DNA from: Macrotis lagotis
Taxonomy: Eukaryota > Chordata > Mammalia > Peramelemorphia > Peramelidae
Direction: 5' to 3'
DNA: 64,000 nucleotides
Assembly (NCBI RefSeq): GCF_037893015.1
Contig: NC_133660.1
Span: forward strand, 283,767,534-283,831,533
Part shown: one piece after another, positions 1-11,400 of the stretch
How positions within the stretch are numbered: the first letter of the stretch is position 1
Layout: each line of letters begins with the position of its first letter
The notes under the pieces: generated by a model
Databases searched by the model: none
What the model was told of the DNA's origin: nothing
Seen by the model: the letters and a program-made list of their open reading frames with translations, nothing else
Made by a program: the position numbers and the translations under genes

Positions 1-106
1 GTTCAAATCCGGTCTCAGATATTAATAATTACCTAGCTGTGTGACCTTGGGCAAGCCACTTAACCCTGTTTGCCTTGCAAAAACTTAAAAATAAATAAAT
101 AAAGGG
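1..106 (+). mobile_element. SINE 3' part, marsupial tRNA-type
   Basis: The copy is cut by the left window edge. It shows the internal 'gttcaaatccggtctcaga' motif, the 'cctagctgtgtgaccttgggc' region and a 'gccttgcaaaaac' tail followed by an AAAT-rich end. The same consensus recurs many times in this window. Confidence 0.85.
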
Positions 107-111
107 AATAG

Positions 112-2042
112 TCCTTGAAATCTATTCAAACTCGACTGCTTTTTCTCTGGATACAGATGGTATTCTTCATCGCAGACAGCCACAAATAGTCCCTGGTTGT
201 TGCACTGATGGAATAAACAAGCCCATCAAGTTTGAACATCACCCCCATGTTGCTGTTAGGGTGGACAGTGTTCTTCTGATTCTGCTCATCTCACTCAGCG
301 TCAGTTCATGCAAATCCCTCCAGGCTTCCCTGAATTCCCCTCCTGGTTTCTAACAGAGCAATAGTGTTCCATGACATGCATATACCACAGTTTGCTAAGC
401 CATTTCCCCAATTGAAGGACATTTACTTGATTTCCAATTCTTTGCCACCACAAATAGGGCTACTATTAATACTTTTTGTACAAGTGATGTTTTTACCCTT
501 TTTCCTCATCTCTTCAGGGTATAGACCCAGTAGTGGTATTGTTGGATCAAAGGGTATGCACATTATTGTTGCCCTTTGGGCATAGTTCCAAATTTCTCTC
601 CAGAAAGGTTGGATGAGTTCGCAGCTCCACCAACAGTGTAATAGTGTCCCAGATTTCCCATAACCCTTCCAACAATGATCATTATCCTTTCTGGTCATAC
701 TGGCCAGTTTGAGAGGTGTGAGGTGGTACCTCAGAGAAGCTTTAATTTGCATTTCTCTAATGATTTAGAGCAATTTTTCATATGACTGGATTGCTTTGAT
801 CTCATCTGTAAATTGCCTTTGCATATCCTTTGAGCATTTGTCAATTGGGGATTGTTTTTTTTAAATATGACTCAGTTTTCTATTTTAGAAATGAGTCCTT
901 TGTCAGAATCATTAGTTGTAAAGATTGTTTCCCAGTTTCCTACATTTCTTTTGATCTTGGTTACAGTGGTTTTCTCTGTGCAAAAGCTTTTTAATTTAAT
1001 GTAATTGAAATTATCTAGTTTGTTTTTGGTGATGTTCTCCAACTCTTCCTTAGTCATAAACTTTCCATAGATCTGACAGGTAAACTACTCCTTGATCTTC
1101 TAATTTGCTTGTAGTATTGTTTTTTTATGCCTAAATCTTGCATCCATTTGGATCTTATCTTGGTAAAGGGTGTGAGGTGTTGGTCTAATCTAAGTTTCTT
1201 CCATACTAACTTCCAATTTTCCCAGCAGCTTTTATCAAAGAGAGGGTTTTTATCCCAATACCTAGACTCTTTGGGTTTATCAAACAGCAGAATACTATAA
1301 TCGTCTCCTGCTTTTGCACCTAGTCTTATTCCACTGGTCCATCACTCTATTTCTTAGCCAGTACCAGACAGTTTTGATGACTGATGCTTTATAATGTAAT
1401 ATTAAATCAGGTAGGGCTAAGCCCCCTTCTTTTGCACTTTTTTTCATTAAATTCCTGGAAATTCTTGACTTTTTATTTCTCCATATGAATTTACTTTAGG
1501 GCACTAAACAGTTAGTTTGGGTAGAATTGTCATTTTTATTATGTTAGCTCTACCTATCCATGAGCAGTTGTTATTTGCCCAGTTATTTAAATCTGATTTA
1601 ATTTGTGTGAGAAGTGTTTTATAATTGTTTTCAAAAAGTTTCTGAGTCTGCCTTGGCAGGTAGACTCCCAAATATTTTATATTGTCTGCGGTTACTTTGA
1701 ATGGGATTTCTCTTTCTAGCTCTTACTGCTGTATCTTGCTAGTCATATATAGAAAAGTTGAGGATTTATGAGGGGTTTATTTTATAACCTGAAACTTTGC
1801 TAAAATTGCTAATTGTTTCCAGTAGTTTTTTGCATGATTTCTTGGGATTCTCTAGGTAGACCATCATGTCATCTGCAAAGAGTGAGAGTTTTGTCTCCTT
1901 TCCAATTCTAATTCCTTCCATTTCTTTTTCTTCTCTAATTGCTGAAGCTAACATTTCTAATACAATATTGAATACTCTTAATTACATCTTAATTTCATCT
2001 TATGCACAGTTTTGTATGACCTTTCTGTGACTTGGCTAAAAT
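112..2042 (-). mobile_element. L1 LINE, 5'-truncated, ORF2 C-terminal half plus 3' UTR
   Basis: Reading on the minus strand, 1766-1954 encodes reverse-transcriptase sequence with the FADDMM catalytic motif preceded by KETKLSL. Further 3', at 423-752, comes the L1 ORF2 C-terminal signature (RYHLTP, LLHCWWSCELIQPFW, FDPTIPLLGLYP). The 3' UTR follows towards position 112. The element starts inside the RT domain, so roughly the 5' two thirds is missing, and the remaining reading frame is broken several times. It is non-functional. Confidence 0.9.
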
Positions 2043-3105
2043 CCAGCTTCAGATCAAGAGGAGGAGGCTCCAGGGTTAGCTGAGGGCTCAAGGCTGCCCG
2101 CCCTGATGCTGTCCAGGGCCTGGGATGGCACCCGGGTCATTCTCCTGTCCCTCCAGCTGTGGAGTCTTGAGGGAGATGAGTCTCGAAGATTGCGTCTGGG
2201 CTCCAACCCCCAGCTGAGCCTCATTCCCTTCCCCAGAGACATGCACCTGTTTCCCTGGGGGGGACCCAGGCCTCATGGGCACCCTGGCACCCAACAAAGG
2301 GTCCTGGTATACCTTGACTCCAAAAAGGGACAGAAGTGGGAAAAGACTGAGGAGCCAGGACCCAGGTTCTGTCCAGCTGGTAGATCTCAAGTAGATTGAG
2401 ATACCTACCAGGAGTGACTGGGCCAGAGGCAACAGAGAGGAGCCCGCACCCTGTCAGTGAGAAGGGCTCTTTCCCCCTTCCCCAGAGTTGTAACTTTAGA
2501 GAATGTAGAAGTTTTGTTTTTCAATCCAATCAAACCACTTGATTCTTTTGTACCCTAGAATAGACTTGAAGTGGAGTTTACTAAACCCAGGGGCTGCAAG
2601 GGGCCTGGGCCCAAATCAGGTAGCACCTAAAACAGAAGGAGCAGGGTTTTTATAGTGCTTAGGGTATCCCTGAAGTCTCTTCTGGCTCTGAGTCCTCGGA
2701 GCCCTGCTGGGCCTCAGTTTTCCTCACCTCAGGGCTAAAGTTCAGGTGACCCCACCTTCCAAGGCACCCTGGAGAAATGCTCCCCATCTTCTTGCTTGTT
2801 TATCCCCAAGGGTGGGGAGCTGCCCCCCCCCCGCAACTCACACACCAGCTGCCCCCCTTGGCTTCAGGGGAGACCAGGGGAGGGATGGAGTTGAGAAGTC
2901 AGTGTAAGGGCAGTGTAGGCGTGGGAGGATGTGTCATCACGGAGCAAGGGAGCAGGCAGCCTGGGGAGGTGGTGGGCTCCTCAGGTGGGGGCCCTAAGGG
3001 ACCCTTCACTGCCAGTTCTTGGGGTGCAGTCAGTATCTGAGGTCTGGTGGCACGTGGAGAGCCTGGGCTCTGAAGGGCTGCTTCTCCCCCCCCTCCAGGC
3101 TGCAG

Positions 3106-3424
3106 CAGGACGTGGCCAGCACCCGCAGGGCCCACCAAGTCCTAGTGGAGAAACTCCCAAGTCTGGTGCATCTCGGGGCTGGGCTGAGGTGGCCCCAGCT
3201 GCCCCTCCAGTCTCATGGCCTATCTCTTTGGCTCTAGGATGGTCTCCAGCCCCCCAGGACCTCCAGGTTCTGTCTCCTGAACAAGACTCCCAACTGCTCC
3301 CTGGACTCCTCCAGCCTTGAACAAGCCCAGACTTGGGGGGGGGGGGTTCTGGGTGCAACCAGGTGGGAGGGGAGGATCTGGGAGAGGACTCCCCACCCTC
3401 ACCCTTCTTTGTATCAGCAATAAA
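3106..3424 (+). other. Possible terminal exons of an unidentified transcript
   Basis: A strong acceptor (polypyrimidine then cctccag) at about 3098-3105 opens a frame reading LQQDVASTRRAHQVLVEKL, which looks like coiled coil. A second acceptor (ggctctag) ends at 3238 and opens a frame ending in a stop at 3320. An AATAAA at 3419-3424 is followed by a GU-rich stretch. I do not recognise either peptide, and the two segments were not shown to join in one frame. It may be a lineage-specific 3' end or simply chance. Confidence 0.25.
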
Positions 3425-3594
3425 GCCCAGGCCACCCCCACCCTGCTGTGTGCACGGCTGAATGAGGAGGGGAGGGTGCCCGTGTGAACACTTGTCACTT
3501 GGATTCTGGTTTCAGGTGCCCCACCCGGCCAGCAGAAATGATTCTATGGCAGGTCAACACGTCCAGGGGAGCCCAATTAGAATAGAGATTGGGG

Positions 3595-3662
3595 AGATAA
3601 GAGTTGGGGAGAGGCTGGTTCCCCTTGGGAAGAGATAAGGCCTGTCTCAACCAGAAGATAAG
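3595..3662 (+). promoter_or_regulatory. Cluster of three GATA-factor sites
   Basis: Three identical AGATAAG heptamers lie at 3595-3601, 3633-3639 and 3656-3662, all on the same strand, about 1.8 kb upstream of the NAALADL1 start. AGATAAG is the preferred GATA-factor site. NAALADL1 is known as an intestinal enzyme, and GATA4/6 are intestinal regulators, so an enhancer is plausible but is inferred only. Confidence 0.4.
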
Positions 3663-4417
3663 TCATTCATCCTCCAGAGAAGGGAGGGATCAGGAGCCCC
3701 ACCTCCAACTCTGGGATTTGGGGGCTCCCCTTGACAGGTGCTGAAGACTACCCTTAGTCTGGGAGATGATGGAGTTTAAGTTTAGTATTTACAGAGAAGC
3801 ACCTACAAGGGACTGTTTGGAGAAACTTGATATTCTGAGTGCTGGGGGAGGGAATACAAACAGGTTTGAAGGCCCAGGAAGCACAATTCCCTAATCCCCA
3901 CAGTAGATTGACCCACAAGGCCACCCCAGGTCAGATCCTGAATCTACCCAAAACCATGGCTCCTGAGCCCCCACCGATGTGGTCACCCTTATTAAGTAAA
4001 GGATCGTGGATTTAGATCTGGAACGGCCTGGGCCATCCAGTCCATCCCCCCTACTCAAACAGAGAAGGAAACTGGCCCGGCAGGACCTTGCGCCCCCCCC
4101 CCACACACACACACACAAACGGGTCCTAGTGAGGGAGTGAGAGAGGTAAAGGAAAGGAGAGAGCCAGGACGGTCCAAGGAAGATGAAGACATTGAAGCTG
4201 CGGCCATCAGGAGCCGGCCGAGGGCAGTCCCTGAGCCCAGCCTGGAGGGAAGGATGAGAAGGGCTTGAACAGGCAGAGGTGGGGAATGGAGCTTAGAGAA
4301 GAGCAAGGCGGTCAGCTCAGAGGAATGGAAATATCTGGGAGTCAAGAGGATTCCATTGTGAAGGCCTTAGGGGAAAGTGTAAGAGTTTGATCCATCTTAG
4401 GGGCAGTGCACAGCTCC

Positions 4418-4725
4418 TGAAGGTGGTACAGTGAGCCTGGAGTCAGGAAGAGCTGAGTTCAAATCCACTTTCAGACACAGTCTGCCTCAGTTTCTCCTCT
4501 CTCAAATGGGGTTTGGGGCGGCCTGGGAGTTCCGCCATGTACTCCCTGAGTTCCAGTCTAATGCCTCCTAGCTGTGTGACCCTGGGCAAGTCACTTCACC
4601 CTGACTGCCTCAGTTTCCCATCGATAAAATGAGCTGGAGAGGAAATGGCCAACTCCTCCAGTATCTCTGCCAAGAAAACCCCAAATGGGTCATAGGGGGG
4701 CAGACATAACTGAACAATACCAATG
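4418..4725 (+). mobile_element. Mar/MON-type CORE-SINE, with an internal insertion
   Basis: It has the tRNA-like head ('cctggagtcagga', 'gagttcaaatcc'), the core 'ctgggcaagtcacttcaccct' and the typical tail 'tgccaagaaaaccccaaatgg...agacataactgaac'. Extra sequence between head and core makes it longer than a standard copy. Confidence 0.75.
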
Positions 4726-5482
4726 GGGCAACACCCTGCCCCCACCTGCAGGGTGATTGTTGAGGATCAAATGAGAGAATAATTATGAAGTGTTTGGGAC
4801 AAAGTAGGTGTTTAATGGCCCTTCTTCCCTGGCAAATTCTTGAGCCAGGTAATGTCCCAACTAGACTGATGACTGATTGTATAGAGGAGGGGGCAGCAAG
4901 GAGAAAGGCTGGAGCTGCCCCCCAGGATGATTGTAGCAGCGTCCACTGGAATCCCTCACTGCAGCCAGGTCAGCTCTGCCAGCTCACCCTTCTGCTCCCC
5001 TGCTTGGCATCTCCACACGGGCAGAGCCCAGCCTCACCCACTTGGGCCGTGTCAGGCTGCTCGTGGTTGAGGAAGGACAAGAGAAGCTGGTATTTCCTCC
5101 CGGGTGGCAGCGTCCAGCCCTGAGTCAGGGTCTTGCCACCTCTGCACCAGGAGGTGATGAATTAAGGGTGTCAAGGGGGAGAGGAGGGAAGGAATCCGTG
5201 GAGAGCTGGGGTAGAAGCAGAATTAACCCGACTTGGAGACTTACTGAATGGCGGGTGGTGCCAGAAAAGGCAAAGTTGATCTAAACAGGACAGATAGGTT
5301 GCCCCCCCCCAGAAAGATTGCCCCTAATATGGGATTCCTTGGAGTCATGGAACCCCCAATTTCTCTCCACCCTAAGCAGGTGCAAAGTGCAGGTCCTCCA
5401 GGGTAATGGTTAACCAGGGTCAGAGACACCCCATCTACATAAGAAGCTTCCAGCTTGGGATGGGGGGGCATTTCTTTGAATC

Positions 5483-8400
5483 ATGAAGTGGTGGAAAGTG
5501 GTCCTGGTGGTGGTGGCACTCGCTGCCCTCTTTAGTGTGGGCATCATCCTGGGACACTTTGCCATTCCCAAGAAGGCTGACCAGCCTGAGTCAACTGGCC
5601 CACCCAGCCCCAGCCAGGACCTGGATCCAGAACTGCTGAAGACTGTCATGGGTCAGTTGGATGCCAACAGGATCCAGGAGAACCTCAGGTAAGAAAGGAG
5701 ACATCTTCCCCAAGCATCCCCACACTGACCCAGGCGCCATCCCTCTACCAAGTGACTCCTACACTGACCAAGGACCCCTTCCTGCCCAGAATGTCCTCTC
5801 TCTCCCCAAGAGAACCCCTAAAATGACCCTGGTCTCCCCTAAGCCACCCCACACACTGATCGGTCCCACCCTCCTCCCTGCAGGGAGCTGTCCTTGAAGC
5901 CCCATCTGGCCACCAGCCCGAGGGATGAAGAGCTTGTCCGGCTTCTTCTGCAGAGGTGGCAGGACCCTGAGTCAGGACTGGACACCGCCACACGGGGGGA
6001 ATATGAGGTTCTGTTGTCCTTCCCCAGCAACGAGCAGCCCAACACGGTCCAAGTTGGTAAGCCTGGGCTCTGCCCGTTTGGAGATCCCAAGCAGGGGAGC
6101 AGAAGGGTGAATTGGCAGAGCTGGTCTGGCTCCAGTGAGGGATGCTAGATGTGGGGTCCGAGTTCAAATTCTGACTCAGACCCTCACTTGCTATTTGACC
6201 CTGGGGTCTCCGTCAATCCTTTTTCCTACAGTGAACCCAGTGGGAAATATTCTCTTCTCTGCCCGGAAGAGTGAGGAAGACCTAACTGGGGAGCAAGGAG
6301 ACACAAATGTGGTGCAACCCTATGCTGCTTATGCCCCACCAGGGGCTCCTCAGGTACAGACTCTGCCCTCCTGCTCTTTTTGCCCCATTCACCATAAGGG
6401 AACCTGGGAGACAAACCTCCAGCTTTCTCCTTGGATTTGGCCTTAGGAAACCAGTTAGAATCTTGGCCACTGACTAGGTGGGCAAGTCCCTTCTCTTTGG
6501 GGGGCTCCCATCTCCCCTTCTATTTTTTGTGGTTTTTTGCTTTTGTGTTTGTCCACACAGACTCTCTTTTGGAGAACTTGTCATTAGAAAGTGTTTCTTT
6601 ACATCAAACTCCAAATTCCCTCTTTCTGATTTCTATTGCCCTGCCTTTCCTCTTTGCAAGGCAATGGGGTTAAGTGACTTGTCCAACATCACATAGTAAA
6701 TGTCAAGTGTCTGAGGCTGGATTTTAACTCAGGTCCTCCTGACTGCAGGGTTGGTGCTCTATCCACTGCTCCACCTAGCTGCCCTCCATCTCCCCTTCTA
6801 TAAAAGGAGATACTGTCGATGGAAAGCTTCCAAGGGTCTTCAGTTCTTTCTATTCTTTCTTGCCTCTGGCTTCCCCAGGCTCTCCCTGCTCTTCTCTAAT
6901 TTCTTGTTCTTTGGGTCCAGGGTCCTCTGGTCTATGCCAACAGAGGTACAGAGAGTGATTATGCCTACCTGGAGTCTCAGGGCATCAACCTCAATGGCAC
7001 CATAGCTCTGACCCGCTATGGTGGGGCTGGGCGAGGAGCCAAGGTGAGCAAGCATCAGATGCCTGGGAGGGAGTGGGCTGCAGAGAAGAGAGGGAACAGG
7101 AAGTATTGGAGGGGTGTGGTCTGGCCTGGCCTGGCCTGGAAGTCAGGAGATTTCCTCTACCTATAAGGCTGGCAGGGCCACCAATGGCCACTTGGGTGGT
7201 TCGACCCAGGCCTGGCCTTCCTCTTGGATGTCCCTCTGGGCCTCAGGTTTCCCATGTAATGTGGATGGGAATATTCTTGGATGGAGATGATCCCTGAGGT
7301 TCTTTCCAAGTTTGAATTCTGACCCTTGGTCTCCCTCCCAGGAACCTCAATCGGCCTGTAGCTCTCTCTCCTGGGTCTTGGCAGGGGCCCTAAGGTGCAG
7401 CTACAGTTGGGGACCAGTCTCTGTAAAATGACAGGGGAGGAACCAGGTGCTTAGCTTTGAATTAAGATTCCAGGGATGAGATTATCTAACCCTGTTCTCT
7501 AAGGTCCCTGAGCCCAGAGCAAGAGGGTGGGGAAACCTGGAGCCAAAAGAAAGGATGGAGCTACCCAGCCCTATTCTCTGTCCCTACAGGCTGTGAATGG
7601 AGCCAAGCATGGGGTGATTGGCCTTCTGGTCTACACTGACCCCAGGGACATCAATGACAACCTGAGATTCCCGAACGAGACTTTCCCACACTCCTGGGCA
7701 ATGCCTCCTTCAGGGGTGGAGCGTGGTTCCTATTATAAGCATTTTGGAGACCCCCTAACACCCTACTTTCCTGCTACCCCTTCTGCCTTCCGCCTGGAGA
7801 CTGCCGACATCCAGGGCTTCCCCCCCATTCCCACCCAGCCTATTGGCTTCGAGGATGCCCAGGTTCTACTCTGGTGAGTGTCCCTTCCCATCCATCATCT
7901 CCAGATGGTGAAATGAGGCAGGTTTCTTGGGTCGGTCCCTTCCCCCTCTGGGCCTGTTTCCCCACCTGTAATATGAAGTTGGAGTGTCCTTAGTTCTCCG
8001 ATCCCCTGTGCTTCCTTCCCAGTAATCTTCAAGGGCCTGTAGCTCCCGAGTCCTGGCAAGGTGCCTTGGGATGTGTCTACAGGTTGGGATCAGGTTTCCA
8101 GAGCAATGGAACTTTTTCCCAGGCCAGGTAAAGATATTATTTTATTCCTGAGTGTGGCCACCCCCTCCCTGTGGTGCCCCTGGCCCCTCTTCCCTCTTCT
8201 CCTGGACTCCAGTTTCTCCTCCTCTGTTAGGACTTCTCCCTCCTTTGGCTCAGGGTTCCCCAGAATCACAGAACTGGAAGCCAATCTCTCCTCCCAGTGA
8301 GTCTAGGGATGGCTTCTGAGGGCACCTTGCCCAGGGCTGGCCAGCCTCTGTCCTACCCCCTCTTCCCAACCCATAGTTTTGTCATTTCTCTGCTTTTCAC

Positions 8401-11400
8401 TCCCCAGCTCCTCACCTCTCTGTATCCCTTCTCTCTTCCCCAAAGTGAGGTGAAGGTCACTGTTCACAACCAGCTAGAACGGAGGAATTCCTCCAACGTC
8501 CTGGGCATCATCCGGGGGGCCGTGGAGCCTGGTGAGGAAGCCCCCTCTTAATCCCATTTCATGAGCCTACCCTGGGGCCCTCTGGGACTGTCCCTCTGTT
8601 CCATCACGCCTGCCCTTTCCTGCCTCTGACCCTCTTGCCTTCTCTGCCATAGACCGATACGTTCTGTATGGGAACCATCGGGACAGCTGGGTTCATGGAG
8701 CTGTTGACCCCAGTAGTGGAACCGCAGTGCTCTTGGAGATCTCCAGGGTGTTGGGGACCTTGGTGAAGAAGGGTGAGCCTGTGATGCCCTTCCCCCTTAA
8801 AGCAAAGCTCACCTCCCTTAAAAGCCCCAGACTTCTTTCCCATGACTCGAAGATCTCATCCCCTGTCCCTCATTTCCCAGGTCCACATTCATGAACCCCA
8901 AACTTCCTTCCTTCAAACCTCCCGACAGTTCCATCAGCTTGGATCTGACTGCATAGGCTGGCATTGTCTCATACCAAGCCTTGAGCCTGTTTCTGCCATG
9001 GTGAAATGAGAGGCTTGGACCAGTGCCTCTGAGGTCCTGCCAGTCCTCAGTCAGGGAATGGGCTGAAGAACTGGATTCTCCCACTGAAGCCTGCAGGCCC
9101 CCCTTTCCTTCCCCACCAATGCCAACCCCCTTTAGGATTCAAACAGCCCTTTCTTCTGTCCCCTCCAGGAAAGTGGCGACCCCGCCGGTCAATTGTGTTT
9201 GCAAGTTGGGGGGCTGAAGAATTTGGTCTCATCGGCTCCACGGAGTTCACAGAGGTGAGTGACCCCCACAGACCAGGAGGGAGGCTTGGGGGAGATGGCT
9301 GACCTGATAACCTTTGGCCTGTGACCCCCAGGAGTTCTTCACCAAACTGCAAGAGCGTGCAGTGGCTTATATCAATGTGGACATCGCTGTATTTGGTAAG
9401 GTGAAGATTGAGACCAAGAAACCTGGGGGGTCCTTTGAGTCAGGGGCCTAGGTTGAGATCATTGGGAAAGGTTTCTGGCAGGGGAGACTGACATGTTCAT
9501 TCCTTTCTCAGCCAATGCTACCCTGAGGGCACAGGGGACCCCCCCTGCCCAGAGTGTTATCTTCTCTGCAGCAAAACAGGTGAAAGGAGAGAGGACTGGG
9601 GTGGGGGGAGTCCTCTAAAGGCTCTGGGTGGGAAACTGGGGCAAGAAGTCTGGTCATCTGAGAGCAGCTCCATTGGCTACTCCATCCCCACTTGCCCAGG
9701 TCCCAGCACCAGGGAAGAGCAGCCTCACAGTTTATGACAATTGGCTCCAACATAGCAACCGAAGCAGCTCTGCCCATGGCGTCATACCCAGGTGAGGAGG
9801 AGCCTGGGGTCTGAGGAGACCACAGAGCCAGGGTCAAATACTCAATGAATCGGCAAGCATTTATTTATTTATTTTCCAAGGCAAATGGGGTTAAGTGGCT
9901 TGCTCAAGGCCACACAGCTAGGTCATTATTAAGTGTGTGAGGCCAGATTTGAACTCAGGTACTCCTGATTCCAGAGCCAGTGCTCTATCCACTGGGCCAC
10001 CTAGCCACCCCCTTGGCAAGCATTTACTAAGCATCGATTTCACACCAAGCACTTTGCCAGGTGTTGGGGCAACACCCCTACCCTCAATGAGCTTCCACTG
10101 TTGGGGAGAGACCCATACATAATAAGGGGATGCCAACATAGGACCTGCCCCCTTCTCCCCACAGCCTAGGCTCGCTGGGCTCTGGGAGTGACTATGCCGC
10201 CTTTGTCCACTTCCTGGGGATCACTTCCATGGACATTGCCTACACCTATGATCGGGTGAGTGAGCCCTTGGGGTCTTGTCCCAGGGTCCAGACACAGGCC
10301 CTCCTCTTCTAGGACCACTTCCCCAGCATGTCTGCTCAAGTGCCCTCACAGCTGAGAGAGCCTCTCACACCATCCCTGGCCTTTGGACTAGGAGTGTGTA
10401 GTGTGTGTGATGTGTGATGTGAGGGAAGATGTGTCTCTGTGATGTGGGATGTGAGTGTGATGTGTGATGTGATGTGTAGAAACATCATTCTGGCCCCTGC
10501 TCTTCTCCTCGGAGAACCCGAGCCTCCTCATACCCCATGGCTGGGAGCTCCCTTCTCTAGGCTCAAGCCTGCCCTGGTTGAACTGAACCCCTTAACCACC
10601 TCCCGCAGAGCAAGACTTCGGCCCGGATCTACCCCACCTACCACACTGCTTTTGACACCTTCGAGTATGTGGAGAAGTTTCTCGACCCTGGTGAGGAGGG
10701 GACCCAGGGGAATGGGAAAGGAGTTTGGGGAGCAGGGCTGATCCCACCCTGGGCCTCTCTCCCCACAGGCTTCACCAGTCACCAGGCGGTGGCCCAGACA
10801 GCTGCCAACATCCTGCTTCGTCTCAGTGACAGCCTCTTGCTGCCCTTCAGCATCGGTGACTACAGTGAGACCCTCCGGAGCTTCCTCCAGGCTGCCCAGA
10901 ACGCCTTCCTAGGACAGCAAAACATTAACTTGGGTATGTGCAGGGTTATCCATGGCCACCCAGCACGGGCCAGACTCTGCCCGCCCTGAACTGGGTACTC
11001 TCTGCCTCTCCCACAGGGCCTCTGGTTTCAGCTGTGGAGAGGTTTGAACGGGCAGTGGCTGAGCTGGAGAAGCGCATTGAAGCCCTCCAGAGCCTGTCTG
11101 AGTGAGTCCCTGGGTCCACCGAGGGGGGAACAGCTGGGGGCAGCGTTCCAAAGTCCTCAAGGCTCCCAGGCCTCTAGGAACTGTGCTAGGCCCCTGTGGG
11201 CCTTCAAGTCCTTCCCAGCATGGGGCCTGCCCAGCTCTGGATTACTGCCCTTCATTTTCCTTTGTAAAGGGGAACTTTGGCCCATCCTCCACCAATGACC
11301 TCGGCCACCTTATCACCACTTTTATTATTTATTACATTCCAAGCCCTGGACTATGAGCCTTGGATAGTGATGAAAACATGGTTCCTGCCTCAACAAGCTC

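Larger units (their letters stand above)
2043..5482. other. Gene-poor stretch upstream of NAALADL1
   Basis: No recognised gene lies here. In human the next gene in this direction would be CDCA5, but I could not find its conserved C-terminus. The stretch holds a possible orphan 3' terminal exon with a poly(A) signal (about 3105-3424), three AGATAAG sites (3595-3662), a short C/CA run (4088-4118) and one Mar-type SINE (4418-4725). The rest is unremarkable single-copy-looking DNA. Confidence 0.6.

Noticed and set aside
2043-5482. CDCA5, the expected human neighbour
   Set aside because: None of its conserved C-terminal sequence was found. It is probably farther left or rearranged.
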